64,000 nt of DNA from Bacillota bacterium (GCA_023415235.1 JAEZLP010000069.1:62001-126000), one strand, 5' to 3'; positions 26,499-35,927 are shown, counted from the first letter of the stretch. The notes: generated by a model not told the origin, from the letters alone. Numbers and translations: made by a program.

Positions 26499-27503
26499 TC
26501 ATTCCGCCTTTTTCACGTACTGCTCCAGATCAGCCGGAATTGCAAGGCCAATTTCCTCCGCTACGGTTCCGTTGATGGCGAAATCAAATCCTGTCGCTGA
26601 TTCGATAGGCATTGTGGCCGGTTCCGCTTCACCCTTGAGGATTTTTACACCCATGAGTCCGGTCTGATATCCCAGATCGTAGTAATTGATTCCTAGAGTA
26701 GCCAGCCCGCCGTTGTCGACCATGCCTGACTCGCCGCAGATCACAGGAGTCTTGGAAACGGAGGTTACTCCGTGGACGATGGGCATAGCGGAAGCGAACA
26801 CATTATCAGTCGGAATGTAGATGGCGTCGCACTTGTCAACGATGGACTGGGTTGCCTGCTGAACGTCGTTGCCGTTGGTCACGGTTACCTCAACATATTT
26901 CATTCCAAGCTTTTCTATGGCTTCCTTCGCCATACCGGCCTGCAGAATAGAATTGTCTTCGCTTGAGGTATAGAGTACGCCGACGGTTTTCGCATCAGGC
27001 ACCAGCTTCATCAGGAGATCGATCTGATCCTTGATGGGATTCATATCCGTCGTGCCGGAAACATTTCCGCCGGGAGCTTCATTGGAATCCACCAGTCTCG
27101 CAGCAACATAATCCGTCACAGCGGTTCCGAGGATCGGGATTTCGGTCGTCTTGCCCGCGATTGCCTGAGTTGCAGGTGTTGCGATAGCAAGGACCAGATC
27201 CACATTATTGCTTACAAAACGGTCGCTGATGGTGGACAGGTTGCTCTGGTCCCCCTGCGCGTTCTGTAAATCGATGACAATATTTTCACCATCCACATAC
27301 CCATTGTCGGCCAGAGCGTCAATAAAACCCTGACGGGCGGAATCCAATGCAACATGATCCATATACTGAACGATACCGATGTTCAGCGTCTGTTCTTCTC
27401 CACCTTGGGATTCAGCGCTCCCCGCGCCTGCGCAGCCGGTAACTGCTGTTATGAGCAGCAAAGACAGGACCAGCGCCAATGTCTTTTTACCATATCTTTT
27501 CAT
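26499..27503 (-). CDS. ABC transporter substrate-binding lipoprotein (TrpX-like, PF04392 type)
   Basis: A 334-residue lipoprotein: basic N-terminus, hydrophobic core and lipobox AVTGC with Cys at about 24, then a periplasmic-binding-type fold (IGIVQYMDHVALDSARQGF, GENIVIDLQNAQGD, GESGMVDNGGLATLGINYYD). These features match the ABC_sub_bind family that includes the tryptophan transporter component TrpX. First gene of the operon, with GGAGG before its start. A T-box leader with a predicted Phe specifier precedes it, so phenylalanine or a related aromatic compound is the more likely ligand here than tryptophan. Confidence 0.9.
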   Translation of the reverse strand: MKRYGKKTLALVLSLLLITAVTGCAGAGSAESQGGEEQTLNIGIVQYMDHVALDSARQGFIDALADNGYVDGENIVIDLQNAQGDQSNLSTISDRFVSNNVDLVLAIATPATQAIAGKTTEIPILGTAVTDYVAARLVDSNEAPGGNVSGTTDMNPIKDQIDLLMKLVPDAKTVGVLYTSSEDNSILQAGMAKEAIEKLGMKYVEVTVTNGNDVQQATQSIVDKCDAIYIPTDNVFASAMPIVHGVTSVSKTPVICGESGMVDNGGLATLGINYYDLGYQTGLMGVKILKGEAEPATMPIESATGFDFAINGTVAEEIGLAIPADLEQYVKKAE

Positions 27504-27636
27504 TTTAAATTACCTCCATGAACTTCTGATCGGCCCTCCCGGATCAGAAATCAGAATCCTGCTTCCGAATTGGAACCGAGCGGGCTGATACTAAATAATT
27601 ATTTATTGAACAAACCTGGCCAGGTTTATTTGGAAT

Positions 27637-27668
27637 AAAAAAAATCGCCCCTGTATTAACAGGGGCGA
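27637..27668 (-). terminator. T-box attenuator terminator
   Basis: Read leftward, TCGCCCCTG pairs with CAGGGGCGA across a 6-base loop and is followed by eight T residues. It overlaps the antiterminator of the T-box and ends transcription when tRNA is charged. Confidence 0.88.
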
Positions 27669-27911
27669 AAGATTCTTTCGCGGTACCACCTTGTCTTCGT
27701 TGCTTTACAGCAACCTCAGCAAGCGACAATCATCGCTCCTCCACGTTAACGGTTGGAATCCGGCACAGCCTACAGGGCAATCGCCTTTGAGTGTGCAGCT
27801 CTCAGGATGAATTCACGGTACTTATATCCTGCTTTCTTCCACCAAACGAAAGCTCTCTGTAAGGATTGGACGCAGCCGCTACTGGTTCCTGGTCATCGCT
27901 TTTTTGATATT
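27637..27911 (-). ncRNA. T-box leader (predicted UUC/Phe specifier)
   Basis: The leftward leader has the hallmarks of a tRNA-sensing T-box. The conserved antiterminator sequence AAGGTGGTACCGCG is at 27679-27692. Stem I shows the AGAGAGC element and a lower helix CAGGA/TCCTG; in its internal loop the 3' side reads TGAA-TTC-A, placing the specifier UUC (Phe) at 27809-27811. The antiterminator bulge reads UGGU, which pairs with an NCCA end whose discriminator is A, as in tRNA-Phe, and not with the G of typical bacterial tRNA-Trp. The leader ends in a terminator at 27637-27668. Uncharged tRNA-Phe would switch on the ABC importer. Confidence 0.9.
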
Positions 27912-27917
27912 GGTATT

Positions 27918-27946
27918 ATTATATTAATCCCTTTGAGTTTTGTCAA
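27918..27946 (-). promoter_or_regulatory. Sigma-A promoter of the T-box/ABC importer operon
   Basis: Read leftward, TTGACA (27941-27946), exactly 17 bp, then TATAAT (27918-27923). This is a perfect consensus match immediately upstream of T-box stem I, and it lies in the short gap after the PBP gene. Confidence 0.85.
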
Positions 27947-27964
27947 CAAATTATTTTTATGTTT

Positions 27965-29353
27965 TCACTCCGCTTCAGCGGTCATGCTTTTTACCGCAGT
28001 CTTCAGGACCTTGCCGGCTACGCCGCCGGCAACCTTGCTGCCTGAGCCTCCGTTTTCCACAACCACAACAAAGGCGAGAGGGCAGTCCTCCCGATCAAGA
28101 TAACCGGCAAACCAGGAATGGGGCTGTTCCCCGTCCCCCACCTGCGCGGTTCCTGACTTGGCGCACAGCTCCAGACCTTTGTAGCGGTCCTCTCCATACG
28201 CCTCTTTTACGTTGTTTCGCATCATGGCTCCCAGAATTCCCGCGGTATCCTCTGAAAGAATCCTCTTTTCCTGAGTTCCCAACCCGGGAAGCACGGCCAG
28301 AATCCCCTGTTCCTGCAGCAGCCTCGGCGTTACTCTTACTCCGTCATTGGCGATAGACCCAACAAAGGCCATAAAGTTCAACGGATTGACCATATCGCTG
28401 TACTGGCCGATCCCGGCCCAGGCCAGATCGCCGCCTTCCGCCTCCGCTACGGCGATTCTCCCTCTGGCGGTTTTTATCCCGTCAATCTTCAGACCAGTTA
28501 CCATTCCAGTCTTTTCCGCATAATTTTGAAGGGTTTTCCCTCCAAGCTCAAGGGCTAGTTCCGCAAATGCAATATTGCACGACTGGGCAAGAGCCTGCTC
28601 CAGCGTAACGTTTCCGTGGGCGTCGGGACAGGTGACTTCCGTTCCGTCGACCAGCTGCTTTCCTTTGCACTGATAAACCATGGTATCCATATGATCAAGC
28701 TGATCGATGGCGGCCGCCGCCGTTACCAGCTTGAAAACGGAACCCGGCGTATAGATGCCGGACAGAAGGCGGTTGAGATAGACGCCCTCGTAATTTTCCG
28801 GGCTAGCTTCCACATCGGGGCGGTTCTCCGGATCAAAGGTTGGTATGCTGACCATGCAGATAATTTCACCGGTCTTATAGTTGTATACTCCAACCGTTCC
28901 CTTCCTGCCGTTCATAGCCTGGTAAGCAACGGAACACAGTTCCGCATCCAGGGTCAATTTCATGTCGTTTCCAAAGCTTCCTGCTTCCTTGTGGAACCGG
29001 TACGCTCCATTGACCGGATCCCAGCCGGAAAGCCTGTCGCTGTACGCAACCTGGAGGCTGGTGGCGATATTCCCGTAAGAGTCCCCAATCACATGGAGAA
29101 GCGCTCTTCTGACCGTCTTATTCTCATGATATTTTGGATAGCCATCTACGGTCCGCAGCAAGACCTCGCCGTTGCGGTCATATATTTTTCCAGCGGTCTT
29201 CAACAGGCCGTCCGTATACAAATGCTTGTTGGTTGCGTGCATCGCCCAGGAGGAGGCTTCAAAAGCGTACCGAAAGGTGAATGTCAGCAATCCAATGACC
29301 AAAAGCATTGTCAGTATCATAAGGCCAAGAGCACGCCTCGTCAATAATTTCAT
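27965..29353 (-). CDS. Penicillin-binding transpeptidase (PbpA/FtsI-like)
   Basis: A 462-residue class B-like penicillin-binding protein with one N-terminal membrane anchor (about 10-30). The transpeptidase motifs are SVFK (nucleophile Ser at about 204), SCN (about 257) and KSGT (about 401). It is shorter than most FtsI proteins and matches the PbpA-type enzymes paired with FtsW/RodA glycosyltransferases. It overlaps the FHA-FtsW gene by 4 bp, so the two form a transpeptidase/glycosyltransferase pair for peptidoglycan synthesis. Whether it works in elongation, division or sporulation cannot be told. Confidence 0.92.
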   Translation of the reverse strand: MKLLTRRALGLMILTMLLVIGLLTFTFRYAFEASSWAMHATNKHLYTDGLLKTAGKIYDRNGEVLLRTVDGYPKYHENKTVRRALLHVIGDSYGNIATSLQVAYSDRLSGWDPVNGAYRFHKEAGSFGNDMKLTLDAELCSVAYQAMNGRKGTVGVYNYKTGEIICMVSIPTFDPENRPDVEASPENYEGVYLNRLLSGIYTPGSVFKLVTAAAAIDQLDHMDTMVYQCKGKQLVDGTEVTCPDAHGNVTLEQALAQSCNIAFAELALELGGKTLQNYAEKTGMVTGLKIDGIKTARGRIAVAEAEGGDLAWAGIGQYSDMVNPLNFMAFVGSIANDGVRVTPRLLQEQGILAVLPGLGTQEKRILSEDTAGILGAMMRNNVKEAYGEDRYKGLELCAKSGTAQVGDGEQPHSWFAGYLDREDCPLAFVVVVENGGSGSKVAGGVAGKVLKTAVKSMTAEAE

Positions 29354-31173
29354 ATTGATTCACCTACACTTTCTACCGTCTCCAATTCTGACAACGCTTC
29401 CTCATCTCCGGAATCCTGCCATTCAGGTCTGTATCGGTCATCCGCAGCCTTTATGAAGGACAGCAGCGCCCAGCAGACCACCATGGAGGAGCCTCCGTTG
29501 GACAGGAAAGGCAGGGTAACTCCCGTTAAAGGCAGCATATCAAGAGAACCGAATACGTTGAGGGCGGTTTGAATCAGATAGATCGATACGGCGCCGCAAG
29601 CGGAAATGGCATAAAAGGATGATTTGCAGCTCCGCATGAAAAACAGCGTCAGTAAAGCTAAAAAAATAAGAATCAATACGGCGCAGAGAGCGACAATCAG
29701 TCCCCATTCCTCGCATAGAATTCCAAAGACAAGGTCGGTATCCGAAGCCGGAATCCCTACCAGATACCCGTTTCCGCCTCCCAGGCCGAGAAGCCCTCCG
29801 CTGGCGGAATATTGAAGGGTTCGAGTCTGCTGATACCCGATGGTATCCGCATATTCCCATACATGCCCCCAGGCTTCAAACCTGGAAGCAATATACGGCA
29901 GAAACGATACTACGGCAAAGGCTCCCAGCGCGGCTCCGGCTGAAATAAACGCTATGGTTCGGATATCGCCGGATCTCATGAAGGCGACAACAAGGAAGGT
30001 TACAAAGAAGATAACTGAGGTGCCAAGGTCCCTCATCAGAATCAGCGCGCCGATGCAAGCCCCGGAAAAACCGATGAATGCCGTGAGGTTTCTGGTGGTA
30101 AGGAGCTTGTCCAGAGTGGCGGTTCCCGCAAGGACAAAAGCAACCTTGACGAACTCCATGGGCTGGAAGGTAATAAAGCCGAGGTTGATCCAGTTTCTGG
30201 CGCCGAATCGCGTTTCTCCCAAAATCAGATTGAGTGCGATCAAAACAATGCTGGCTGCAACCAGAAGATATTTCAGTTTTCTTCCCCTGCCCACATCCTT
30301 GATGATCAGCTGGATTGCCGCGTAGATTATCATCCCCAGAAGGATCGCAACGAGCTGTTTTAACAGATGCTCCGGCGAGGATGACGCCACAATGAGCAGG
30401 TTCAGTCCGCAAAGAAAAAAGATCAGCAATTCCAGCTCCCTGTATTTCCCGCTTAGTTTTGACAGGATGAAATAGTAGCAGCATTCCGCCGCCATGTAGA
30501 CCAGAAATATAATAAGAACCCTGGAGGTCGCCTCCTCCTCTATGGACAGGAAGACCTGAATTCCTCCCAAAAGCTGAAACGCTAAAATGAGCAGAATGGT
30601 TTTTCCAGAAGTAATCCCTCTGCCCAGATTTGCCAGCCAATCCAGCTTGCTTTTTCTTTGTATGTTTTCATTGCCTTCTTCCGAGGGTACAAATTGAAAT
30701 TCAGCGGTGGCAAAGGAAATCGTATCCCCGATCTCCACAGGACCGGAGTGTTCAATTATCTCTCCGTTTACCCGGACGCCTCCCTTGGAGGCCAGGTCGG
30801 TTATGGTCCAGCCGTTTTCTCCGTAAGACAACACCGCATGGCTCCGGGATATAAAGGGAAGGTTGATGACGATATCGGAAAGCTTGCTCCTTCCGATGGA
30901 GTTTTCCCAATGCAGAATCGGAATCCGGTATGCATCCTTGATTTCGAGAAAGCCCCATATCCTTTTGCTCCCGCTGTCCCGAAGAAGGGGCAGCACACAG
31001 CGAACAAGCACAAGCACCGCAAGAACCGGAAAGATCCAGCGAACAAAAAAAGTATAGAAATCCACGAATTCTAAAGGATTTGACAGGTAATCCGAGACGC
31101 TTGCAACCACATGGTCCGCCCAGTCCCGGATTCCACCCATGATTTGTTTGAAATATCCGATTACAATATACAT
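29350..31173 (-). CDS. FHA-domain / FtsW-RodA-SpoVE family fusion
   Basis: A 607-residue protein. An N-terminal membrane helix (about 42-62) is followed by a cytoplasmic FHA domain (about 80-160; IGRSKLSDIVINLPFISRSH with conserved GR, SRxH and a later VNG), then a SEDS glycosyltransferase with about ten helices from residue 190. SEDS features include FGARNWINLG, QPMEFVKVA, RDLGTS and LPFLSNGGSS. SEDS proteins polymerise lipid II. The FHA module binds phosphothreonine, so a Ser/Thr kinase may regulate it. Start ATG follows AAAAGGAA. Operon partner: the PBP at 27965. Confidence 0.92.
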   Translation of the reverse strand: MYIVIGYFKQIMGGIRDWADHVVASVSDYLSNPLEFVDFYTFFVRWIFPVLAVLVLVRCVLPLLRDSGSKRIWGFLEIKDAYRIPILHWENSIGRSKLSDIVINLPFISRSHAVLSYGENGWTITDLASKGGVRVNGEIIEHSGPVEIGDTISFATAEFQFVPSEEGNENIQRKSKLDWLANLGRGITSGKTILLILAFQLLGGIQVFLSIEEEATSRVLIIFLVYMAAECCYYFILSKLSGKYRELELLIFFLCGLNLLIVASSSPEHLLKQLVAILLGMIIYAAIQLIIKDVGRGRKLKYLLVAASIVLIALNLILGETRFGARNWINLGFITFQPMEFVKVAFVLAGTATLDKLLTTRNLTAFIGFSGACIGALILMRDLGTSVIFFVTFLVVAFMRSGDIRTIAFISAGAALGAFAVVSFLPYIASRFEAWGHVWEYADTIGYQQTRTLQYSASGGLLGLGGGNGYLVGIPASDTDLVFGILCEEWGLIVALCAVLILIFLALLTLFFMRSCKSSFYAISACGAVSIYLIQTALNVFGSLDMLPLTGVTLPFLSNGGSSMVVCWALLSFIKAADDRYRPEWQDSGDEEALSELETVESVGESI

Positions 31174-31289
31174 TCGATTCCTTTTCAGCCGGTTGCATGA
31201 TACAAATTCAGTATGCGCCGGACCGCCTTTTTCCTATTCATCAGATGCCCGCGGCAACGACAGAACTATAGATTAATATACTATTATTT

Positions 31290-32489
31290 TTAACGGGAAT
31301 CAATGCGTGATGCCAAATATCGTATGACAAGACACAGCAATATCATATAGAAGCCTGACAAAACCAGAATCCAGTGAATGCCGATTCGCGACGCTGCAGA
31401 TACGGCTATGAAAAACAAAGCGCCATACAAATTATACATCAGTGAAATAATGGAATGTACCGTTGATCTTCCCTGATTCTCGATCCTGCTCTGCACATAT
31501 TCCTCCTGAAGAACCACCGCAGCCGCCATCAGAAAATAAAAGGATCCATAAAGCGGAACTGCCATCCAATGATGGGAAAAACCAAATATTGCAAGACATG
31601 CCCCGGAAGCAACAGTTAGCGCAAATACGACTTGAAACGGATCCTTGATGTTCCCCTTCGCAAACAAAGCTTTGAGCTGATACGCTGTTTTCGAACCAAC
31701 CGCCTCAAGAATATATCGAAAACCAATCCAAACGCCAACAAGACCGGGACGCAGGTCAAAGCTGTCGGCAATCAACGGATCATATTCATCCAGAATACCT
31801 GCAACCCCCACGGCAAGCACCAGCATCATGATGGCCGACAGAAGCATTTTGTCACGGAAACAAAGCTCCAGGGAGCTCTTCACCGTGATGAGGGCGTTCT
31901 TTGAATTGTCGGGCCCGCGGTCCTCATTGTCTGTCCTGAAATCATTGACTTCATGAAAACATACCGCGAAAATGGTTGATAAAAGAACCATAAGAACAGA
32001 CACAGCCAAAACTCCGTGAAAGGTTATGGCTTCCGTCAATAGTCCGCCTGCAAAGCAGGACAGAGCAACGCCCAGGCCCGAAAAGAAATTTCCTGCGCCG
32101 TAAACTCTGTCGAAGCGGTCCTCTTCCCGGTTTCTCGTCAGGCTGTCGTACAGCAGCGCCTCTTCAGAACCGGAACATAAGGCTTCGCTGACGCCCCAGA
32201 AGAGAAAGCCCAGGGCGAACAGGGCAAACCCTTCGGAAAAGAGCCAGATGATATAGCAGGCTGCCTTGCAAAGGCAGCCGATTATTATAGTATTTTTCCT
32301 GTTCCAGTGGTCAGCCAGGATCCCTGTCGGCACCTCCAGCAGAACCGCGGGAACGGACCAGATGGCAAGAAGCATGGAAATCTGACCCAAAGAAAGCCCT
32401 TTTGATTCAAAAAGGAGAATATAAACGGGATAAATCGGGATCATATCCTTGAACAGCTTATAGCCATAATAGGTTTTTTGTATGTCCAT
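31290..32489 (-). CDS. MFS transporter
   Basis: A 399-residue major facilitator with about 12 hydrophobic segments. The loop between helices 2 and 3 reads EVPTGILADHWNRKNTI, a motif A variant common to the multidrug/sugar efflux group with the consensus G.(L/A)aDr.GRk. The gene starts within the stop codon of the SIMPL gene (TAATG), so the two are translationally coupled. The substrate is unknown. Confidence 0.88.
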   Translation of the reverse strand: MDIQKTYYGYKLFKDMIPIYPVYILLFESKGLSLGQISMLLAIWSVPAVLLEVPTGILADHWNRKNTIIIGCLCKAACYIIWLFSEGFALFALGFLFWGVSEALCSGSEEALLYDSLTRNREEDRFDRVYGAGNFFSGLGVALSCFAGGLLTEAITFHGVLAVSVLMVLLSTIFAVCFHEVNDFRTDNEDRGPDNSKNALITVKSSLELCFRDKMLLSAIMMLVLAVGVAGILDEYDPLIADSFDLRPGLVGVWIGFRYILEAVGSKTAYQLKALFAKGNIKDPFQVVFALTVASGACLAIFGFSHHWMAVPLYGSFYFLMAAAVVLQEEYVQSRIENQGRSTVHSIISLMYNLYGALFFIAVSAASRIGIHWILVLSGFYMILLCLVIRYLASRIDSR

Positions 32490-33229
32490 TAGATTTCAAA
32501 TTCGCAGTGAACGATCGCTGTAATTTCCTTTTCCAGAGAATACGTATCATTCATCCCATAATCGGATACCTCGTTGGAGTAAAGCGGCGTGATTTGAATC
32601 ACTCCCATATCGGCATATTTCAGCTTGCCCAGAGTGTTTCCCGCGTTCTCTGCAATCATCTCAGCACGTTTCCGGGCATCCTTGGTTGCTTCGGCCAGCA
32701 TGGTAACCTTCAGATCCGCAATTTTCGTATACATATACTGGGGAGAGTTGGATTGGAACTGGATCCCTTCATTGATCAGTTCTGTTACATTTCTTGATAT
32801 TTCCGTGATCTTTTCAATCTCTTCAGAGCTGATCGTGACGGTCTGGTAGAGCTCATAATAGTCCACGTCGCTGGTATATTGCCCACTGGGCAGTATTATG
32901 TAATATGTGTTAGTTGAAATTGAGGAGAATACGATCTTGTCCTTCGGCACGCCCTGATCGACAAGGTAGTTCATTACTTTGGTCTTGTCGGACTCAAGCT
33001 GGGCGTAGGCATCCTGCAGTACCGGCGATTTTGCGGTAAAGCTGCCGGTCCAGACGATCAGATCGGAAGTGATCTGCTGCTTTGCGGATCCCGTTACAAT
33101 GATTCGATTGTTGCCGCCCTTAATTTTCACAACTCCGTCGGCAAGCAGCGCTGCCGATACAACGACGGCAATTCCGATAATCACTGCGATAATAATGTTC
33201 GATACGATTTTACTCTTAAGCTCATTCAT
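32489..33229 (-). CDS. SIMPL domain-containing protein (DUF541)
   Basis: A 246-residue protein with one N-terminal membrane helix (about 10-30) and a SIMPL/DUF541 domain: ITVTGSAKQQI-like start (IIVTGSAKQQITSD), a DYYELYQTVTI strand, and a C-terminal AEMIAENAGNTLGKLKYA stretch. These proteins are exported or membrane-anchored with poorly known roles, linked in some bacteria to envelope or oxidative stress. It is coupled to the MFS gene downstream by a 1-bp stop/start overlap. Confidence 0.88.
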   Translation of the reverse strand: MNELKSKIVSNIIIAVIIGIAVVVSAALLADGVVKIKGGNNRIIVTGSAKQQITSDLIVWTGSFTAKSPVLQDAYAQLESDKTKVMNYLVDQGVPKDKIVFSSISTNTYYIILPSGQYTSDVDYYELYQTVTISSEEIEKITEISRNVTELINEGIQFQSNSPQYMYTKIADLKVTMLAEATKDARKRAEMIAENAGNTLGKLKYADMGVIQITPLYSNEVSDYGMNDTYSLEKEITAIVHCEFEI

Positions 33230-33316
33230 AGATGTTACCTTACCTTTCCCTCTTTAATAGCTTCCTGATATTATCAGCAATGATTAGACGAGAATTGTTC
33301 CAAAAAGTTCCAAGCC

Positions 33317-34858
33317 TTAGAATTCATAGGCGCCGCAGTCAATCGCCCTGCCACTGATACGGGATTTTCCTGCAAAATCAAGCATCCCGGCCTCTGGTGT
33401 GTAACCGGGATCACCGGCATCAATCGCCGGAGAATTCTGCAGCAGTGAAAAATCAGTTCCATCGGCATCGGAAAATCGGGGATCGGCGATCCTTGAATTC
33501 TTATCCTGACCCGTCTTTTGCTTCCACATGTTCAAACCCACAAGACCTGTGTCCAGGCCGGAAAATCTGAGCCCCCGGGCACCTCCCGGCCCGTAATAGA
33601 GGTTGTAATTGAAGCTGATGTTATAGATATTTTTTTTGCCCAGATTCTCTGTGGAGACAGCCAGGTTCCCCGGACCGGTATGGATAATATTGCTGTAAAA
33701 CAGAAGATCATGGCTCTTTCCAACGATGATCTCGCCTTTCCCCTTGCTTTCCCCATGGTTCTTGTATAGGGTATTATTGAAAAACCTGCAGTCCGCCGAC
33801 CAGCCCTTGCCGGCATTGTCACTGCCGGCCTGGATTCCGCCGGCATGATTGCCGTAAATAAGATTATCCCTTACGGTGATTCCGCTGCACGCCTTGCCTG
33901 GGGTTTCGTTTTCCACTGCCACCCCGATATCGTTACCGGTACAGATATTGTACGCGATGGTGACATCCTTCGCTCCGTCGGCTTTTATTCCGGCAAACTC
34001 GTAGCCGGCGCTGCCAGCCCCGGGTTTTCCTTTCCTGCTGCAGCCTTCCACCGTGTTGTATCCGACAAAACCATTCCTCGCTCGGTTATTTTTCTCCGGA
34101 ATACAGACCGGCTCGCCGCCCAGTTTCTTGTCCCCCAACAGCGCAATACCGATGTTTTCAATGTCGCGAACATGGTTCTCGGTAAACATAAAGCCGTCCA
34201 CATTCCCGCTCAAAGCTACGGCACTGCCGGCTCCGCTTTTAATATCCCAGATCTCGTTTCCGTTTATAATCAAACCGCTGACAGGGTTCTCCCCGTTTCT
34301 TCCGTATACCGCAATCCCATGGGCGGAAGAATCATTGGAGGCGCCTGTATGCCAGATGTGATGGATTCTGCAGTCTCGGATTTCTATGCCTTCTCCCTCT
34401 CCCCAGACGCCGATGCCGCTCAGAAGAAAATCATCCTCGTCTGTGATGTTGTTTGTAAGCTCCAGACCGATGAGCTGAACAAAGCTGCAATCGCTGATGC
34501 GAACCAGCTCCTCCTGTTCTTCCGGTGAGGATTCGGAGCCGTCAATGATGACCTTATCGCCTTGCTGTGCCTTGAAAACAGTCGGTTTATCTGCAGATGC
34601 CCCCGATAATCTGATATTGACTCTCTCGAAATAGGTCCCGGCCTTGATGATAATCGTGCTCCCCGGTGCAGCCGTATCCGCTGCCCGTTGTATGGTTTTC
34701 CAGGGCTTGTCCTCTGTTCCGGGATTGGAATCGGAGCCTTCCGGCGATACATAGTAGGTGCCGGCGTGAGCAGCCGTGAGCGGGGTCTCCTGATTCAGAG
34801 ATATCACCAGAATCAGCAGCAGCGCAATAAAAATATTGGTCAGAATCATTTTTCTCAT
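33317..34858 (-). CDS. Secreted right-handed beta-helix protein with choice-of-anchor Q end
   Basis: A 513-residue exported protein. A signal peptide (about 1-32) is followed by YYVSPEGSDSNPGTEDKPWK, the usual N-cap of parallel beta-helix carbohydrate-active proteins. Helical rungs with repeated GI.V..N..(I/V)..N patterns run to about residue 440. The C-terminus (NSPAIDAGDPG ... AIDCGAYEF) matches the choice-of-anchor Q domain. Polysaccharide lyase or epimerase activity is possible, but no catalytic residues can be assigned. It stands alone between the SIMPL and AraC genes. Confidence 0.87.
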   Translation of the reverse strand: MRKMILTNIFIALLLILVISLNQETPLTAAHAGTYYVSPEGSDSNPGTEDKPWKTIQRAADTAAPGSTIIIKAGTYFERVNIRLSGASADKPTVFKAQQGDKVIIDGSESSPEEQEELVRISDCSFVQLIGLELTNNITDEDDFLLSGIGVWGEGEGIEIRDCRIHHIWHTGASNDSSAHGIAVYGRNGENPVSGLIINGNEIWDIKSGAGSAVALSGNVDGFMFTENHVRDIENIGIALLGDKKLGGEPVCIPEKNNRARNGFVGYNTVEGCSRKGKPGAGSAGYEFAGIKADGAKDVTIAYNICTGNDIGVAVENETPGKACSGITVRDNLIYGNHAGGIQAGSDNAGKGWSADCRFFNNTLYKNHGESKGKGEIIVGKSHDLLFYSNIIHTGPGNLAVSTENLGKKNIYNISFNYNLYYGPGGARGLRFSGLDTGLVGLNMWKQKTGQDKNSRIADPRFSDADGTDFSLLQNSPAIDAGDPGYTPEAGMLDFAGKSRISGRAIDCGAYEF

Positions 34859-34890
34859 AGAATTTCCTCCAGGAGAGAATGGTTATTATA

Positions 34891-35757
34891 TTAACGGTTC
34901 ATTTCGATAAAGAATTTTTGGGGCAGGGTTCCAACCATTTTATGATAGCATTTGTTCATATGGGACTGGTCGTAATAGCCTGCGGAAACGGCCAGATCGC
35001 AAAGAGAAATCTCCTTTTGCTCCTTCCGCAAATCGGCAAACTGATGAAATGAATTCTGGAACTGGATGATCTCGCACAGCTCCTTCGGAGATATTCCCAC
35101 ATGATAATGATAGAGAAGTCTGAGATAACGAATTGAGTATCCCGTCTCCCTCGATAGGTCGCTGATCAGAAGATTTCCCCGGCTGTAAATGATCTTATCG
35201 GTGCAGTACCGAACCACATCCGCCGTTCCATAGCTTCTGCGCAACTGCTTGATAAGGTATTCAGAAATAATTTCAATACGACGCCCGAACTCTGTGGCTT
35301 CATCCATCTGATCAAGCAGCGCATCCCTTTTCAGAAAGTCCGTAACCGGCACGTGCTCTCCGATCAACTCCGAAAATTGAGCGTCGATGAGGTTAGCCAG
35401 ACCTCCCGGCGAAAACCGGACTCCGAATGCGCTTCCCACTTGGTAGATGGGAATCACAACCTTTTTCAGATGATATCCTTCCAGAGTCTTCGTCACTCCG
35501 CTTTCGTCGTAGCGGAACAGCAGATCCATGCAGCCGTCCGGGATGGCGCATATCTCCCCGTTCACCGTATCGGAATCAAACTGATAGAAGTCCGACACGA
35601 TTCCGAACAGAGGATTGCCTTTGGGCACAATAAAGCTGTGGTAATGAAGCTTCTGTTCAAAACCGGGCTGATACGGTGTATATCCTTCCGATCTCACTTC
35701 ATTGGGCCAGCTCATAACATGTACCCGCTCCAAAAAATGGTAATGTTTTACTTTCAT
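34891..35757 (-). CDS. AraC family transcriptional regulator
   Basis: A regulator of about 288 residues. The C-terminal AraC domain has two helix-turn-helix motifs (LLISDLSRETGYSIRYLRLL and CDLAVSAGYYDQSHMNKCYH), and the N-terminal sensing domain resembles the DUF6597 type (DGCMDLLFRY, GVRFSPGGL). The start is uncertain: ATG 35757 (MKVKHYHF) or 35715 (MSWPNE) both lack an ideal ribosome binding site; the frame is open to 35823, but that part overlaps a 22-bp tandem repeat. It is divergent from the SCP2/aminotransferase operon, which it may control. Confidence 0.87.
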   Translation of the reverse strand: MKVKHYHFLERVHVMSWPNEVRSEGYTPYQPGFEQKLHYHSFIVPKGNPLFGIVSDFYQFDSDTVNGEICAIPDGCMDLLFRYDESGVTKTLEGYHLKKVVIPIYQVGSAFGVRFSPGGLANLIDAQFSELIGEHVPVTDFLKRDALLDQMDEATEFGRRIEIISEYLIKQLRRSYGTADVVRYCTDKIIYSRGNLLISDLSRETGYSIRYLRLLYHYHVGISPKELCEIIQFQNSFHQFADLRKEQKEISLCDLAVSAGYYDQSHMNKCYHKMVGTLPQKFFIEMNR

Positions 35758-35784
35758 TATATCTGAGTTTTTCCGAATGTCAAT

Positions 35785-35830
35785 CCGACGGATCGTCCCA
35801 TTTCTCCCGACGGATCGTCCCATTTCTCCC
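35785..35830. repeat. 22-bp tandem duplication
   Basis: GACGGATCGTCCCATTTCTC occurs twice head to tail with a 22-bp period, within the divergent region between the AraC regulator and the SCP2-like gene. It may be a doubled operator or a simple slippage product. Confidence 0.75.
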
Positions 35831-35927
35831 GGTGGCGTACCCGATTCAACTTCCCTTTTTTACTATACATTTCAGGAGGCCTTATGCTATATCAATCATA
35901 AAGAAATGTAATAAGGAGGTGCGAAAT

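Noticed and set aside
27544..27729. A 61-codon minus-strand frame in the T-box leader
   Set aside because: It covers the antiterminator and terminator; the RNA structure explains the sequence better than a protein.
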